DNA from: Nostoc sp. NMS4
GTDB lineage: Bacteria > Cyanobacteriota > Cyanobacteriia > Cyanobacteriales > Nostocaceae
NCBI RefSeq assembly: GCF_017115095.1
Contig: NZ_JABXKI010000260.1
Location: 1 to 33,043, forward strand
Reading direction: 5' to 3'
DNA length: 33,043 bases
The notes below the pieces were generated by a model. It was given only the letters and a program-made list of their open reading frames with translations, had not been told where the DNA came from and ran no database searches. Below are positions 1-8,010 of this stretch, piece after piece (the stretch's first letter is position 1; each line of letters begins with the position of its first letter). The position numbers and the translations under genes are program-made.

Positions 1-13
1 AACGGAGTAAATT

Positions 14-625
14 ATGCCTATAGGCGTTCCTAAAGTTCCTTACCGGATGCCCGGTGGACAATATACAGATTGGATTAGTATCTACGATCGCCTTTACCGG
101 GAACGGATTATATTCTTGGGGCGTGATATTGATGATGAAATTGCCAATCAAATTATCGCTGTAATGCTGTATCTGGATTCAGACGATCCAGGTAAAGATA
201 TTTATTTATACATCAATTCTCCCGGTGGGATGGTTACATCTGGCATGGCTATTTTTGACACCATGCAACATATCAAATCAGATGTCGTAACTATTTGCGT
301 GGGATTAGCTGCTTCAATGGGATCTTTCCTGCTAGCAGCTGGCACGAAAGGGAAACGGTTAGCCTTGCCTCACTCACGGATTATGATTCACCAGCCTTCA
401 GGTGGTACTCGTGGGCAAGCAACCGATATCGAAATTGAAGCTAGAGAGATTCTGCGGATTCGTCACCAGCTTAATGGCATTTATGCCGATAAAACCGGTC
501 AGACCATAGCAAAAATTGAAAAAGACATGGATCGTGACTTTTTCATGTCTGCTGAAGAAGCAAAAGAATACGGTTTAATTGACCGTGTAATTGAAGAACG
601 AACCTTGGTAGTAACTGGGGAGTAG
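14..625 (+). CDS. clpP: ATP-dependent Clp protease proteolytic subunit (ClpP)
   Basis: Serine peptidase subunit of the Clp protease, which degrades unfolded and tagged proteins in the cytosol together with an AAA+ partner (ClpC or ClpX). The 203-residue length is normal for the family. The catalytic triad is visible: Ser101 in AASMG, His126 in MIHQP and Asp175 in DRDFF. The glycine-rich INSPGG strand lies at about 68-73. The N-terminus ([10 protein letters not shown]) resembles chloroplast-encoded ClpP, which points to the cyanobacterial ClpP paralogue that normally lies beside the inactive ClpR subunit. A clpR gene may therefore lie just upstream, outside the window; this is inference. The start is supported by GGAG (positions 4-7) ahead of the ATG. 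ClpP as such is certain; the paralogue number is not. Confidence 0.95.
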   Translation: MPIGVPKVPYRMPGGQYTDWISIYDRLYRERIIFLGRDIDDEIANQIIAVMLYLDSDDPGKDIYLYINSPGGMVTSGMAIFDTMQHIKSDVVTICVGLAASMGSFLLAAGTKGKRLALPHSRIMIHQPSGGTRGQATDIEIEAREILRIRHQLNGIYADKTGQTIAKIEKDMDRDFFMSAEEAKEYGLIDRVIEERTLVVTGE

Positions 626-776
626 AGGGGCAGGGGGCAGGGGGCAGGGAGCAGGGAGATGAGTGAGGGAGATGAGGGAGCAAGGGAGGCAGGGGAGGCA
701 GGGGGAGAATAATTAATAACCAATGCCCAATGCCCAATGCCCCATGCCCCATGCCCCATGCCCCATGCCCAATCCC
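626..776. repeat. Low-complexity spacer: purine-rich tract and CCCCATG-type heptamers
   Basis: Directly after the clpP stop there is a purine-rich tract of GGGGCAG/GGGAG-like units (626-706). It is followed by tandem heptamers of the form CCCAATG and CCCCATG (about 721-772). Such arrays are common between genes in Nostocales. Open frames read through them on the minus strand are repeat artefacts. From 777 to 909 the spacer holds no gene. It ends in scattered copies of a GATAGC motif just before the next start codon. Confidence 0.8.
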
Positions 777-909
777 GTTCTTTAAACAAACTGTCAAGAT
801 TGAACTTTAAAATAGAAAATTAGCCCTTATCATTAATAGTCCGAGCTTGAAGCTGATATTGACAGAGATAATAGCCGATAGCGAAATATTCGATAGCTGA
901 TAGCTCAAG

Positions 910-1533
910 ATGGATCTTGGAGATTGCTACCGTTTACTAGGTTTAAGATCGGGAGCTTCTTTTGCTGAGATCAAAGCGTCTTATCGACGACTGGCGCAGC
1001 AATATCATCCCGATATCAACCCAGATGACAACAAAGCCAAAGATAAGTTTATTGCCTTGACAGAGGCTTACAAACTCCTGTTGACGGTAGTACTGCCAGA
1101 GGAAATTGGTGTACATTCAACTCAGGTGTCAACGTCTGGACGTGATGACACCAAAGCAACGCATAGGCAGAAAACACCTGTAACAACGGTGACAAGCCAA
1201 CAACCAGAGAAAGCAAAGCCGCCAAATCTATTGGAAATAGAAGAACGGCTGAAGTGGAAGACTTATGACCAATTGCAGCGATTTTTGCAAGAAAGACGAT
1301 TTCCGCAAGCGATCGCCCTTGCGGAAGCTTTAGCAGATCGTTTGTCAACAGATGCAGAAGTCCGTCAATGGCTAGCGATCGCTTATCAAATTTGGGGACG
1401 GGCGCTAATTTCCGAAAAACAACTACTCAAAGCCAGAATTTATCTCAAAAAAGCTCTGAAGACAGACCCCCATAATAAAAGTCTCTGGTATGAAGTGCAG
1501 CGCGATTTCCAACGCTTAGAACAAATTTTTTAA
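910..1533 (+). CDS. J-domain protein with C-terminal TPR-like helices
   Basis: A 207-residue DnaJ-family co-chaperone. Residues 4-60 form a J domain with the invariant HPD at 33-35, which stimulates the ATPase of an Hsp70 partner. The glycine/phenylalanine linker, zinc fingers and substrate-binding domains of true DnaJ are absent. A variable linker (about 65-110) is followed by helices (about 115-207) that look like tetratricopeptide repeats. This is therefore a type III J protein that would recruit DnaK to a partner bound by the TPR part; the partner is unknown. The start ATG follows a GATAGC-repeat-rich leader without a clear Shine-Dalgarno sequence. The gene contains a HIP1-centred inverted repeat (1301-1326). 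The hairpins downstream may end transcription. Confidence 0.88.
   Translation: MDLGDCYRLLGLRSGASFAEIKASYRRLAQQYHPDINPDDNKAKDKFIALTEAYKLLLTVVLPEEIGVHSTQVSTSGRDDTKATHRQKTPVTTVTSQQPEKAKPPNLLEIEERLKWKTYDQLQRFLQERRFPQAIALAEALADRLSTDAEVRQWLAIAYQIWGRALISEKQLLKARIYLKKALKTDPHNKSLWYEVQRDFQRLEQIF
1301..1326. repeat. HIP1-centred inverted repeat inside the J-domain gene
   Basis: TTCCGCAAG (1301-1309) and CTTGCGGAA (1318-1326) are perfect inverted copies around a GCGATCGC octamer, all within coding sequence (FPQAIALAEA). HIP1 octamers are strongly over-represented in many cyanobacterial genomes and occur throughout this window. Confidence 0.6.
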
Positions 1534-1552
1534 AGTTTACAAAATTTTAAAC

Positions 1553-1599
1553 GGAAGGCGGGAGCCTTCCAAAAGGCATTCCCAGTCGGAGACTGGGAA
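1553..1599. terminator. Two adjacent hairpins between convergent genes
   Basis: The first stem is GGAAGGC/GCCTTCC (1553-1559 and 1564-1570, loop GGGA). The second is TTCCCAGTC/GACTGGGAA (1579-1587 and 1591-1599, loop GGA). They lie between the ends of two convergent genes, where a bidirectional terminator would be expected. No U-tract follows the stems, so they may instead be copies of a dispersed hairpin repeat. Confidence 0.5.
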
Positions 1600-1608
1600 C
1601 GAGGTACT

Positions 1609-1636
1609 GAATTACGAATTACGAATTACGAATTAC
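1609..1636. repeat. Heptamer tandem repeat (GAATTAC)x4
   Basis: Four exact copies of GAATTAC. The array supplies the TAA stop codon of the minus-strand aminotransferase gene (1633-1635). The same heptamer in inverted orientation recurs at 17144-17170. Confidence 0.85.
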
Positions 1637-2832
1637 CGCCATCCCCTCAAAACTGCTCCCAAGACAGCAATTCCCTCAACAATCTTCTCGGTTGTTTGAA
1701 AGCTAAAAGCTAATCTAATGGCATCATCTCCCTGTCCATTGGCGTAACAGCGAGTTCCTGGCAGAAAGCTGATACCTTGTTCATTGGCAGCAGTTAGGAG
1801 TGCTTTGGCGCTGATATCTGGTGGCAATTTACACCAAACGAAAAAGCCACCACCTGGTCGCAAAGCAACTACATCACTGGGAAACTCTTGAGCGATCGCT
1901 TCTAACAACAAATTACACTTATGCTTGTAGCAAGCGATTAGCTCCTGAATGTGATGATCTAGTTTGCCTGTAGCGCAGTAGCGAGCCACCACATGGCTAA
2001 CAAATGGCCCCACAGGCCCTTCACTTTTGAACATTGCCAACCGCTCAATAATTGCTGGATCGCCACAAGCCCAGCCTAGCCTGACACCAGGCGCAATGAT
2101 TTTCGAGAAGGTACTCACGTATAACACCCACCCATCCTTGTCAAGGCTTGCCAGGGATGGCACTGTTTCACCTTGGAAGCGCAAATCGCTATAAGCATCG
2201 TCTTCCACCACTAAAACGCCATACTCAGCCGCTAACGTTACTAGTTTTTGGCGGCGAAATAACGGCATTGTAGTGCCTGTGGGATTATGAAAAGTAGGGA
2301 TAGTGTAAATAAACCTGGGTCGAATGCCCCGTTTTTTCAAGTCGCTTAAAGTTTCTTCTAAGGCATCTACATCCATTCCCATCTCATCCACAGGAATGGT
2401 AATTAGGCGTGCGCCAGCCTGGACAAATCTACTAACTACTCCCAAGAAGGTTGGGCCTTCCACAATTACCACATCACCAGGTTCGACAAACACATCTGGT
2501 AGCAAGCCCAAAATCTGACCGGAACCGTAGCCAATAATCACGCGATCGCGCTGGGCGGGAATTCCTTGAGCTTGCAAGCGGAGGATAATTTGTTCATAAA
2601 GTTGGGCTGAAGGTGGGCCGTAATTGAGAGCGATCGGAGCCTCTTCTACTAGTACAGCCGCACTCGCAGCAGCTAAGTCAGTGTGGGGAAAGAGAATTGG
2701 GTCAGCTAGACCGTAGGCAAAGCTGACAGTGATAATTTTGGTTAACTCTGTACCATAGGTTGGTGGTGTCAGATTTCTAGCTCTTTCTGCGAATAAATCA
2801 GTAATTTGGTAAGCAGGGGTAGTGGGAGCCAT
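1633..2832 (-). CDS. PLP-dependent aminotransferase, class I/II (LysN/MocR-like fold)
   Basis: A 399-residue fold-type I transaminase. Seen: the substrate/PLP-site segments FHNPTGT (about 181-187) and VEDDAYSDLRF (about 209-219, with the aspartate and tyrosine that contact PLP), and the Schiff-base lysine in STFSKIIAPGVRLGW (Lys244). The sequence resembles 2-aminoadipate or valine-pyruvate type transaminases and the aminotransferase half of MocR regulators, but no GntR DNA-binding domain is present. Substrate cannot be read from sequence. The ATG at 2832 is chosen over the in-frame TTG two codons upstream. The stop codon lies in a GAATTAC heptamer array. The gene is convergent with the J-protein gene and divergent from the binding-protein gene at 2968. 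Confidence 0.88.
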   Translation of the reverse strand: MAPTTPAYQITDLFAERARNLTPPTYGTELTKIITVSFAYGLADPILFPHTDLAAASAAVLVEEAPIALNYGPPSAQLYEQIILRLQAQGIPAQRDRVIIGYGSGQILGLLPDVFVEPGDVVIVEGPTFLGVVSRFVQAGARLITIPVDEMGMDVDALEETLSDLKKRGIRPRFIYTIPTFHNPTGTTMPLFRRQKLVTLAAEYGVLVVEDDAYSDLRFQGETVPSLASLDKDGWVLYVSTFSKIIAPGVRLGWACGDPAIIERLAMFKSEGPVGPFVSHVVARYCATGKLDHHIQELIACYKHKCNLLLEAIAQEFPSDVVALRPGGGFFVWCKLPPDISAKALLTAANEQGISFLPGTRCYANGQGDDAIRLAFSFQTTEKIVEGIAVLGAVLRGWR

Positions 2833-2967
2833 AAGCAATTAAAAATTGGGAGTTAGAATACAGAACACACAAGCGGGCGATTAGCTAAAAGTCATACGGA
2901 TGTATTATTTCTTATAACATCATCACAAGTATCGTAAATTATTGATTGCTAGAACATAATTACTATA

Positions 2968-3777
2968 GTGAAATTAATTAACTTTAAGTGGCAGCAGCTA
3001 ATTCTCAGCTTAGGCTGTGTACTACTGATTATTGCCTGTCAAAGTTTATATCCCACTACTAACCCAGATGCTAAACCTCTGAAGGTGGCGACAGATCCCA
3101 CCTTTATCCCTTTTGAGATCCAAACAGCTAGCGGGAACTTGGAAGGTTTTGATATTGATTTAATGAATGCGATCGGCTTAGTAGCAGGTTTTGCAGTCCA
3201 GTTTGAAAGTCTGCCCTTTGATGGCACGATCTCGACCTTGCAAGCCAAAAGAGTCGATGCAGCAATTAGCGGCATCACGATTACCGCCGAACGCCTAAAA
3301 ACAATTGCTTTTTCACGACCTTATTTTAAAGCCGGACTTGCGATGTCTACGACGGGCTACGCCTACGCAGTCAAAGAAGACAATAAAAATATTAAAGACT
3401 TCAAAAGTCTCAAAGGCAAAAAAATTGCTGTACAAATTGGTTCCACTGGGGCAGATTTTGCCAAAACCATCCCCAACGCCAAAATTAGTACTTTTAATTC
3501 TGGGCCAGAATTTTTCCAAGACTTACTCAATGGCAACGTTGATGCTGTGGTTAGCGATGCTTTCGCAACTTTGTATGCGATTAAAAATGGCAAGCTCAAA
3601 GGCATCAGAGTTGTTGCGGATTTGCTCACCCAAGAATACTACGGGATTGCTACACCCAAGGATTCCCCCCATTTGGATGCAATTAACAAAGGTATAGCGA
3701 CTTTGTTATCCAATGGCACTTACAAGCAAATTTATCAAAAATGGTTTGATGCTGAACCTCCACAATTGCCTTTTTAA
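2968..3777 (+). CDS. Amino-acid ABC transporter substrate-binding lipoprotein (SBP family 3)
   Basis: A 269-residue periplasmic solute-binding protein of the GlnH/HisJ type, starting at GTG. A lipoprotein signal peptide is visible: hydrophobic residues 11-23 ending in LIIAC, with Cys24 as the lipid-modified residue. The family core follows, with KVATDPTFIPFE near 39-50, the FDIDLMNAIG motif near 61-70 and a C-terminal closing motif near 240-262. Polar amino acids are the usual ligands. No permease or ATPase gene is adjacent, so it would have to serve a transporter encoded elsewhere. Residues 126-133 are encoded by a 24-bp segment resembling a Nostoc short dispersed repeat and look inserted between a conserved strand and AVKEDNK. 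Confidence 0.9.
   Translation: MKLINFKWQQLILSLGCVLLIIACQSLYPTTNPDAKPLKVATDPTFIPFEIQTASGNLEGFDIDLMNAIGLVAGFAVQFESLPFDGTISTLQAKRVDAAISGITITAERLKTIAFSRPYFKAGLAMSTTGYAYAVKEDNKNIKDFKSLKGKKIAVQIGSTGADFAKTIPNAKISTFNSGPEFFQDLLNGNVDAVVSDAFATLYAIKNGKLKGIRVVADLLTQEYYGIATPKDSPHLDAINKGIATLLSNGTYKQIYQKWFDAEPPQLPF
3340..3369 (+). repeat. Short dispersed repeat-like insertion inside the binding-protein gene
   Basis: The core ATGTCTACGACGGGCTACGC (3343-3362) and its flanks match in style the GATGTCTACGACGGGCTACG elements I recall as widely dispersed in Nostoc genomes. Here the element adds MSTTGYAY in frame where related binding proteins read straight from the strand into AVKEDNK. No second copy is in the window, so the repeat assignment rests on memory of the family. 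Confidence 0.55.
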
Positions 3778-3800
3778 GAGTGCTGAGTGCTGAGTGCTGA

Positions 3801-3878
3801 GTTAGGAGTTAGGAGTTAGGAGTTAAAAGTAGAGACGCGAAAAATCCAAGTCTTTCCAAGAGTTAGGAGTTTTATTTA
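3801..3878. repeat. Left arm of long imperfect inverted repeat (GTTAGGA array plus unique core)
   Basis: Tandem GTTAGGA-type heptamers (3801-3825) lead into a segment containing AGAGACGCGAAAAATC and AGAGTTAGGAGTTTTATTTAT. The reverse complement of the same order of blocks is found at 6299-6378, beyond the far end of the PP2C gene. It is preceded by GTGCTGA repeats at 3780-3800. Confidence 0.7.
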
Positions 3879-4040
3879 TCTCCCTTGTCTCCCTTGTCTC
3901 CCTTGTCTCCCTTGTCTCCCTTGTCTCCCTTGTCTTCCTTGTCTCCCTTGTCTCCCTTGTCTCCCTTGTCTCCCTTGTCTCCCTTGTCTTCCTTGTCTCC
4001 CTTGTCTCCCTTGTCTCCCTTGTCTCCCTTGTCTCCCTTG
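3879..4040. repeat. Nonamer tandem array, 18 units of TCTCCCTTG with a 54-bp superperiod
   Basis: Eighteen uninterrupted 9-bp units. Sixteen are TCTCCCTTG and two are TCTTCCTTG (3933 and 3987). A third variant start is at 4041, so the variants recur every 54 bp (six units). Frames through the array encode only monotonous three-residue repeats. The rest of the 474-bp gap between 3778 and 4251 holds no gene. From 4077 it is probably the promoter/leader region of the next gene. Confidence 0.9.
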
Positions 4041-4251
4041 TCTTCCCCATTCCCCATTCCCAATTCCCATTTATAAGGAATTACCTGCCAATATATGAAA
4101 TATTTATCTAATATGCGTCACAATTAATACTGCCACCAAAATTCATTGAGAAACTACAATCTACTGTAGTCAGGGACAGCCAAATTGTGGCACCTTGAAT
4201 CTTAGTGGCTAGAAGCACCTTGGAACGAACGGGAATAAAGGAACTTCCACT

Positions 4252-6228
4252 ATGCTGATTTGCCCTCAGTGTAAATTTGAAAACCCAAATAGCAACAAAT
4301 TCTGTCAAAACTGTGGCACGTCCCTCGCTCACAAGGTCTGTCCTGAATGCAGTGCCGATGATGTACCTGTGAATGCATTGCGTTGTCATAACTGTGGCAC
4401 AGAATGTGGAACAGTGTTTTGGGCAATTATTACTAAAGAAACGACTGGGGAAGCTTTGAGAATAGAAGGGGATGTAGGAGATGAGCAAGCAATACCCTCC
4501 TCATCTCCTGTATCTCCTAGTTCTCAGATTACATTAGGCTCCTATTTGGACTCCCAAGAGCGCTATCAATTGTTAGATACGCTACCTGCTCAAACGGAAA
4601 CTGAGATTATTACTGATGTAAGTGCCAGAGTTTTAGATTGCCAGCCGTATCAAATATCACCCATTGATGCAATACTAGCAAGTCAGGAATCAGATTTACT
4701 AACGCCATCAGTAGAAGCAAGTGGAATTCCTCGCCTTGCGAAACTTTATCTTGCTTTACAATCCCAAGGTGAGCGGGGGATACCGTTGATTCACGACGCA
4801 TGGCAACAGGGTGATATACAGGTACTAATAATTGAAAACCGCTCGGATTGGCAGTATTTACTCGACCTGTGGCAACAAGAAACAACCAGTTCGTTAAAAA
4901 TTTTACACTGGTGTTATGAAATGACCCAACTTTGGGCAGTATTGGAACCAGTAAATTGTCGTCAAAGCCTTTTAGATTTGTCGAATTTGCGATTGGATGA
5001 AGACCAAACGTTGGCGCTACAAAGGTTGTATGTGGAATCATCGAATTCTCAGCCCGCCACGGAGTCGCCAGAAGATGCCGAAAACCAAACATCTGCCATT
5101 CCAGAGGAGCCGTTAACTATCCAAGCTTTGGGACGGGTTTGGCAAGCACTATTTAGACAGTCGCAACGGACTCAATTTGGTTCTGTAGTCCAGATGTTGG
5201 GGGATTTAGAGGTAGGCAAAATTCAGACGATTGACCAATTGCGATCGCGCTTAGAGGAAATCTCTATTGAACTGGAAGCACTAGGAACCGCAACTTTGCC
5301 CCCAATACAGGAGAACAATACTGCTGTGTCCACTATCCCACCATCAGATGAGTTAGAAGATATCATTAGCAAAACTGATGATATGCCAACTGTTGTCCTG
5401 GCGATGCAGTTAAGTAGCTTAGAAGATGCAGGACGCACAGATGTAGGCCGTCAACGTCATCATAACGAAGACTACTTTGGCATTGAAACCAAAATTCATA
5501 AACTGGAGTTACCCAAAAGTCGAGTTTTAGAAGGGTATGGTTTGTATATTCTTTGTGATGGTATGGGAGGACACGCTGGCGGCGAGATAGCCAGCGAGTT
5601 AGCAGTCAACACGCTACGGCAATACTTTCAAGAACACTGGATTGCCAACCAGCTGCCAACAGAAGATAGTATTCGTGAGGCAGTGTATTTAGCTAATGAG
5701 GCGATTTACAAGCTCAATCAACAAGATGCCCGTTCTGGAGTTGGGCGCATGGGTACAACTTTAGTAATGCTTTTAATTCAAGATACGCAAGCAGCAGTCG
5801 CTCATGTAGGAGATAGCCGTCTCTATCGCCTAACGCGCAAGCAGGGACTAGAACAAGTCACAGTAGATCACGAAGTTGGGCAACGGGAAATTAACCGAGG
5901 AGTGGAAGCAAGCATAGCTTACGCCCGCCCAGATGCCTACCAGCTGACCCAAGCCTTGGGGCCTCGTGATGAAAACTCGATTAATCCCGACGTGGGCTTT
6001 TTCGATATTAACGAAGATACTCTTCTGCTCTTAGTATCGGACGGTCTATCAGATAATGATTTAGTAGAAACCCATTGGCAGACTCACTTAGAACCCTTAC
6101 TTAGTTCTGGTGCTAACTTAGAACGGGGCGTTACAGATTTAATTGATTTAGCAAATCAACACAACGGTCACGACAACATTACTGGTATACTTATTCGGGC
6201 AAAAGTACGCCCAAATTTGGAAAGTTAA
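4252..6228 (+). CDS. PP2C-type Ser/Thr phosphatase with double zinc ribbon and kinase-like middle domain
   Basis: A 658-residue cytosolic signalling phosphatase. Residues 4-52 form a double zinc ribbon with four CxxC pairs (Cys4/7, 18/21, 30/33, 45/48). Residues 388-652 form a metal-dependent PP2C domain with the metal and phosphate motifs NED (405-407), CDGMGGHAGGE (435-445), GTT (501-503), GDSRLYR (520-526), SDGLSDN (596-602) and DNITG (641-645), so it should be active. The middle part (about 100-330) is helical. Its spacing resembles a degenerate protein kinase fold (RYQLLDTL, then an ENRSDWQYLLDLW stretch) without HRD or DFG motifs; this is inference. AAAGGA (4237-4242) precedes the ATG. 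It lies 190 bp upstream of an FHA kinase gene on the same strand, suggesting an opposing kinase-phosphatase pair. Confidence 0.92.
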   Translation: MLICPQCKFENPNSNKFCQNCGTSLAHKVCPECSADDVPVNALRCHNCGTECGTVFWAIITKETTGEALRIEGDVGDEQAIPSSSPVSPSSQITLGSYLDSQERYQLLDTLPAQTETEIITDVSARVLDCQPYQISPIDAILASQESDLLTPSVEASGIPRLAKLYLALQSQGERGIPLIHDAWQQGDIQVLIIENRSDWQYLLDLWQQETTSSLKILHWCYEMTQLWAVLEPVNCRQSLLDLSNLRLDEDQTLALQRLYVESSNSQPATESPEDAENQTSAIPEEPLTIQALGRVWQALFRQSQRTQFGSVVQMLGDLEVGKIQTIDQLRSRLEEISIELEALGTATLPPIQENNTAVSTIPPSDELEDIISKTDDMPTVVLAMQLSSLEDAGRTDVGRQRHHNEDYFGIETKIHKLELPKSRVLEGYGLYILCDGMGGHAGGEIASELAVNTLRQYFQEHWIANQLPTEDSIREAVYLANEAIYKLNQQDARSGVGRMGTTLVMLLIQDTQAAVAHVGDSRLYRLTRKQGLEQVTVDHEVGQREINRGVEASIAYARPDAYQLTQALGPRDENSINPDVGFFDINEDTLLLLVSDGLSDNDLVETHWQTHLEPLLSSGANLERGVTDLIDLANQHNGHDNITGILIRAKVRPNLES

Positions 6229-6262
6229 TCATAAATGGGAATGGGGAAGATGACAGGGATGA

Positions 6263-6378
6263 GGGAGACAAGGGAGACAAGGGAGACAAGGGAGACAAAT
6301 AAAACTCCTAACCCTTAACTCTTGTACAGACAAAGATTTTTCGCGTCTCAACTCCTAACTCCTAACTCAGGACTCCTA
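6263..6378. repeat. Right arm: nonamer array (GGGAGACAA)x4 plus core, inverted relative to 3801-3914
   Basis: Four GGGAGACAA units (6263-6298) are the reverse complement of the TCTCCCTTG register at 3879 onward. They run into AATAAAACTCCTAA, GATTTTTCGCGTCTC and several CTCCTAA heptamers, mirroring the left arm block by block. The two arms enclose the PP2C gene. Confidence 0.75.
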
Positions 6379-6418
6379 ACGCCCAATGCCCTAATCCATT
6401 TACCTTGTAGGTTGTATT

Positions 6419-7705
6419 GTGGTTAGTCTGACACTGTTAGAACCGCAACAGAAAACGCCCCTTCAGCAGTGGTGCTTTGAGAACTCCTCCATAATTCGGA
6501 TTGGTCGAGCGGCAGATAATCACGTTGTTTTAACTGATAGTTTAGTTTCGCGGCATCATCTAGAACTGAGAAAAGTTGGTGACGCTAGAAATGGCGATGC
6601 TTGGCAGCTGATTAGTCAGGGTACAAATGGGACTTTTCTCAACGGTATCCTTGTACTTCAGTGTCCGTTACCAGATAATTCTCTTTTGCAATTGGCACAA
6701 GGAGGCCCAATCCTGCAATTCCATATTCAGCAGGTAACAGTACTGGAAACTGGTTTGCGATCGCAGCAACAAATACAAGGGACAGAAGAAAATGCCGCCG
6801 AGACTCTTTACTCAGCCAAAAATCTGGCAAATTCATCTTCCACTTGCACGCACGAAGGCAACTCCCCAAAAAATTTGTTTTGCATCCACTGCGGTCAACC
6901 TCTCTCAGTCCAACAGAGAATTCGCCATTATCAGGTGTTGCAAACTCTCGGACAAGGAGGTATGGGTACTACCTATCTCGCTTGGGATGAGGCGGGACTG
7001 ATTCCGGGTATCCCACAACTGCTGGTGTTGAAGCAAATGAATGCTGATATGGTGAAAATTGTCAAAGCTCGAGAGTTATTTGAGCGAGAGGCGCACACTC
7101 TCAAATCTCTTAACCATCCTGGAGTTCCCAAGTATTATGACTTCTTTGTAGAAGGCGGCAAAAAATACTTGGCAATGGAACTAATCCACGGACAAGATTT
7201 GGAGAAACGTGTCTATAGCACTGGCCCTGTGACACCAAACCAAGCGATCGCTTGGATGATCCAAACCTGTGATATTTTAGATTATCTTCATAGCCAAGAA
7301 CCTCCACTAATTCACCGCGATATTAAACCCGCCAATTTAATGGTGCGAAGTTCAGGAAATCGCATAGTGGTGCTGGATTTTGGCGCAGTTAAGGAAATTG
7401 GTACAGCCCCCGGTACTCGAATTGGGGCAGAAGGTTACTGCGCTCCTGAACAAGAACGAGGGCAACCTTTGACCCAATCTGATTTGTATGCAATTGGCCC
7501 AACGCTGATTTTTTTGCTCACAGGCGAAAACCCGTTCAAGTATTACCGCCAACGAGGGCGAAACTTCAGGTTTGATGTGGCAAAAGTTCCCACCATTAGC
7601 TCCCAATTAAGAGACGTGATCGATCGCGTTACAGAACCATTGCCACGCGATCGCTATCAAACCGCCAAGGAATTAGCTACGGCTTTAGCTGCTTGCAAAG
7701 TTTAG
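6419..7705 (+). CDS. FHA-domain Ser/Thr protein kinase with zinc knuckle
   Basis: A 428-residue Hanks-type kinase. Residues 25-105 are an FHA phosphothreonine-binding domain (IRIGR at 26-30, SRHH at 44-47, NGT at 70-72). A Cys cluster (143, 155, 158) resembles half of a zinc ribbon like the one in the neighbouring phosphatase. The kinase domain (about 170-425) has the glycine loop LGQGGMG (177-183), Lys205, Glu224, HRDIKPAN (299-306), DFG (320-322) and APE (342-344), so it should be catalytically competent. No membrane segment is seen. The start is GTG at 6419; no ATG lies close enough to keep the full FHA domain. Together with the upstream PP2C gene it probably forms a reversible phosphorylation module; targets are unknown. 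Confidence 0.92.
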   Translation: MVSLTLLEPQQKTPLQQWCFENSSIIRIGRAADNHVVLTDSLVSRHHLELRKVGDARNGDAWQLISQGTNGTFLNGILVLQCPLPDNSLLQLAQGGPILQFHIQQVTVLETGLRSQQQIQGTEENAAETLYSAKNLANSSSTCTHEGNSPKNLFCIHCGQPLSVQQRIRHYQVLQTLGQGGMGTTYLAWDEAGLIPGIPQLLVLKQMNADMVKIVKARELFEREAHTLKSLNHPGVPKYYDFFVEGGKKYLAMELIHGQDLEKRVYSTGPVTPNQAIAWMIQTCDILDYLHSQEPPLIHRDIKPANLMVRSSGNRIVVLDFGAVKEIGTAPGTRIGAEGYCAPEQERGQPLTQSDLYAIGPTLIFLLTGENPFKYYRQRGRNFRFDVAKVPTISSQLRDVIDRVTEPLPRDRYQTAKELATALAACKV

Positions 7706-7711
7706 AAAGTG

Positions 7712-7788
7712 GGGATTAGCGAGTTAGGAGTTAAGAGTTAGGAGTTAGGAGTTAGAATTCTTCTCCTGCTTCCCTTGCTTCCTCATCC
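7712..7788. repeat. GTTAGGA heptamer cluster and pyrimidine-rich spacer
   Basis: Copies of GAGTTAGGA/GAGTTAAGA (about 7720-7755) followed by a C/T-rich stretch, related to the repeat blocks flanking the PP2C gene. It lies between the convergent ends of the kinase gene and the DUF4327-like gene. Confidence 0.6.
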
Positions 7789-7791
7789 CTC

Positions 7792-8010
7792 CTATTCCTC
7801 ATCCCAAGTTTCTACAGCTAGCAATTCACTAACTGGGTCTTGCATACTAAAGCCAAAGTCAAGCAGTTCCTGTTTCCAGTGCTGCCATTCATTACCGTAG
7901 AGCAAAGCGATTTTCCAGATGCTATCGCTTGGCTTGATAATATTCGATTCTATGAGTGATTGCACATTGCGCTGCAATTTCACCATTGGGTGAATCACTT
8001 TTTGAGTCAT
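7792..8010 (-). CDS. Small DUF4327-like protein
   Basis: A 72-residue soluble protein with no signal peptide or membrane segment. The pattern (PMVKLQRNVQSLIESNIIKP near 9-28, then an EWQHWKQELLDFGFSM helix, and an acidic ETWDEE end) matches what I recall of DUF4327, a short cyanobacterial family of unknown function. It is divergent from the long non-coding region and convergent with the kinase gene. The ATG at 8010 keeps the whole conserved part. No function can be assigned. Confidence 0.65.
   Translation of the reverse strand: MTQKVIHPMVKLQRNVQSLIESNIIKPSDSIWKIALLYGNEWQHWKQELLDFGFSMQDPVSELLAVETWDEE

Noticed and set aside
499-797. Minus-strand frames over the end of clpP and the heptamer spacer
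   Set aside because: They run through low-complexity repeats and the antisense of clpP; composition is not protein-like.
3879-4040. CRISPR array
   Set aside because: Units are contiguous 9-mers without spacers and no cas gene is present.
3823-4076. Open frames on both strands through the nonamer array (repeats of ETR, GDK, GRQ, SPL)
   Set aside because: They are a by-product of a 9-bp repeat, open in every frame with no stop; no ribosome site or conserved sequence.
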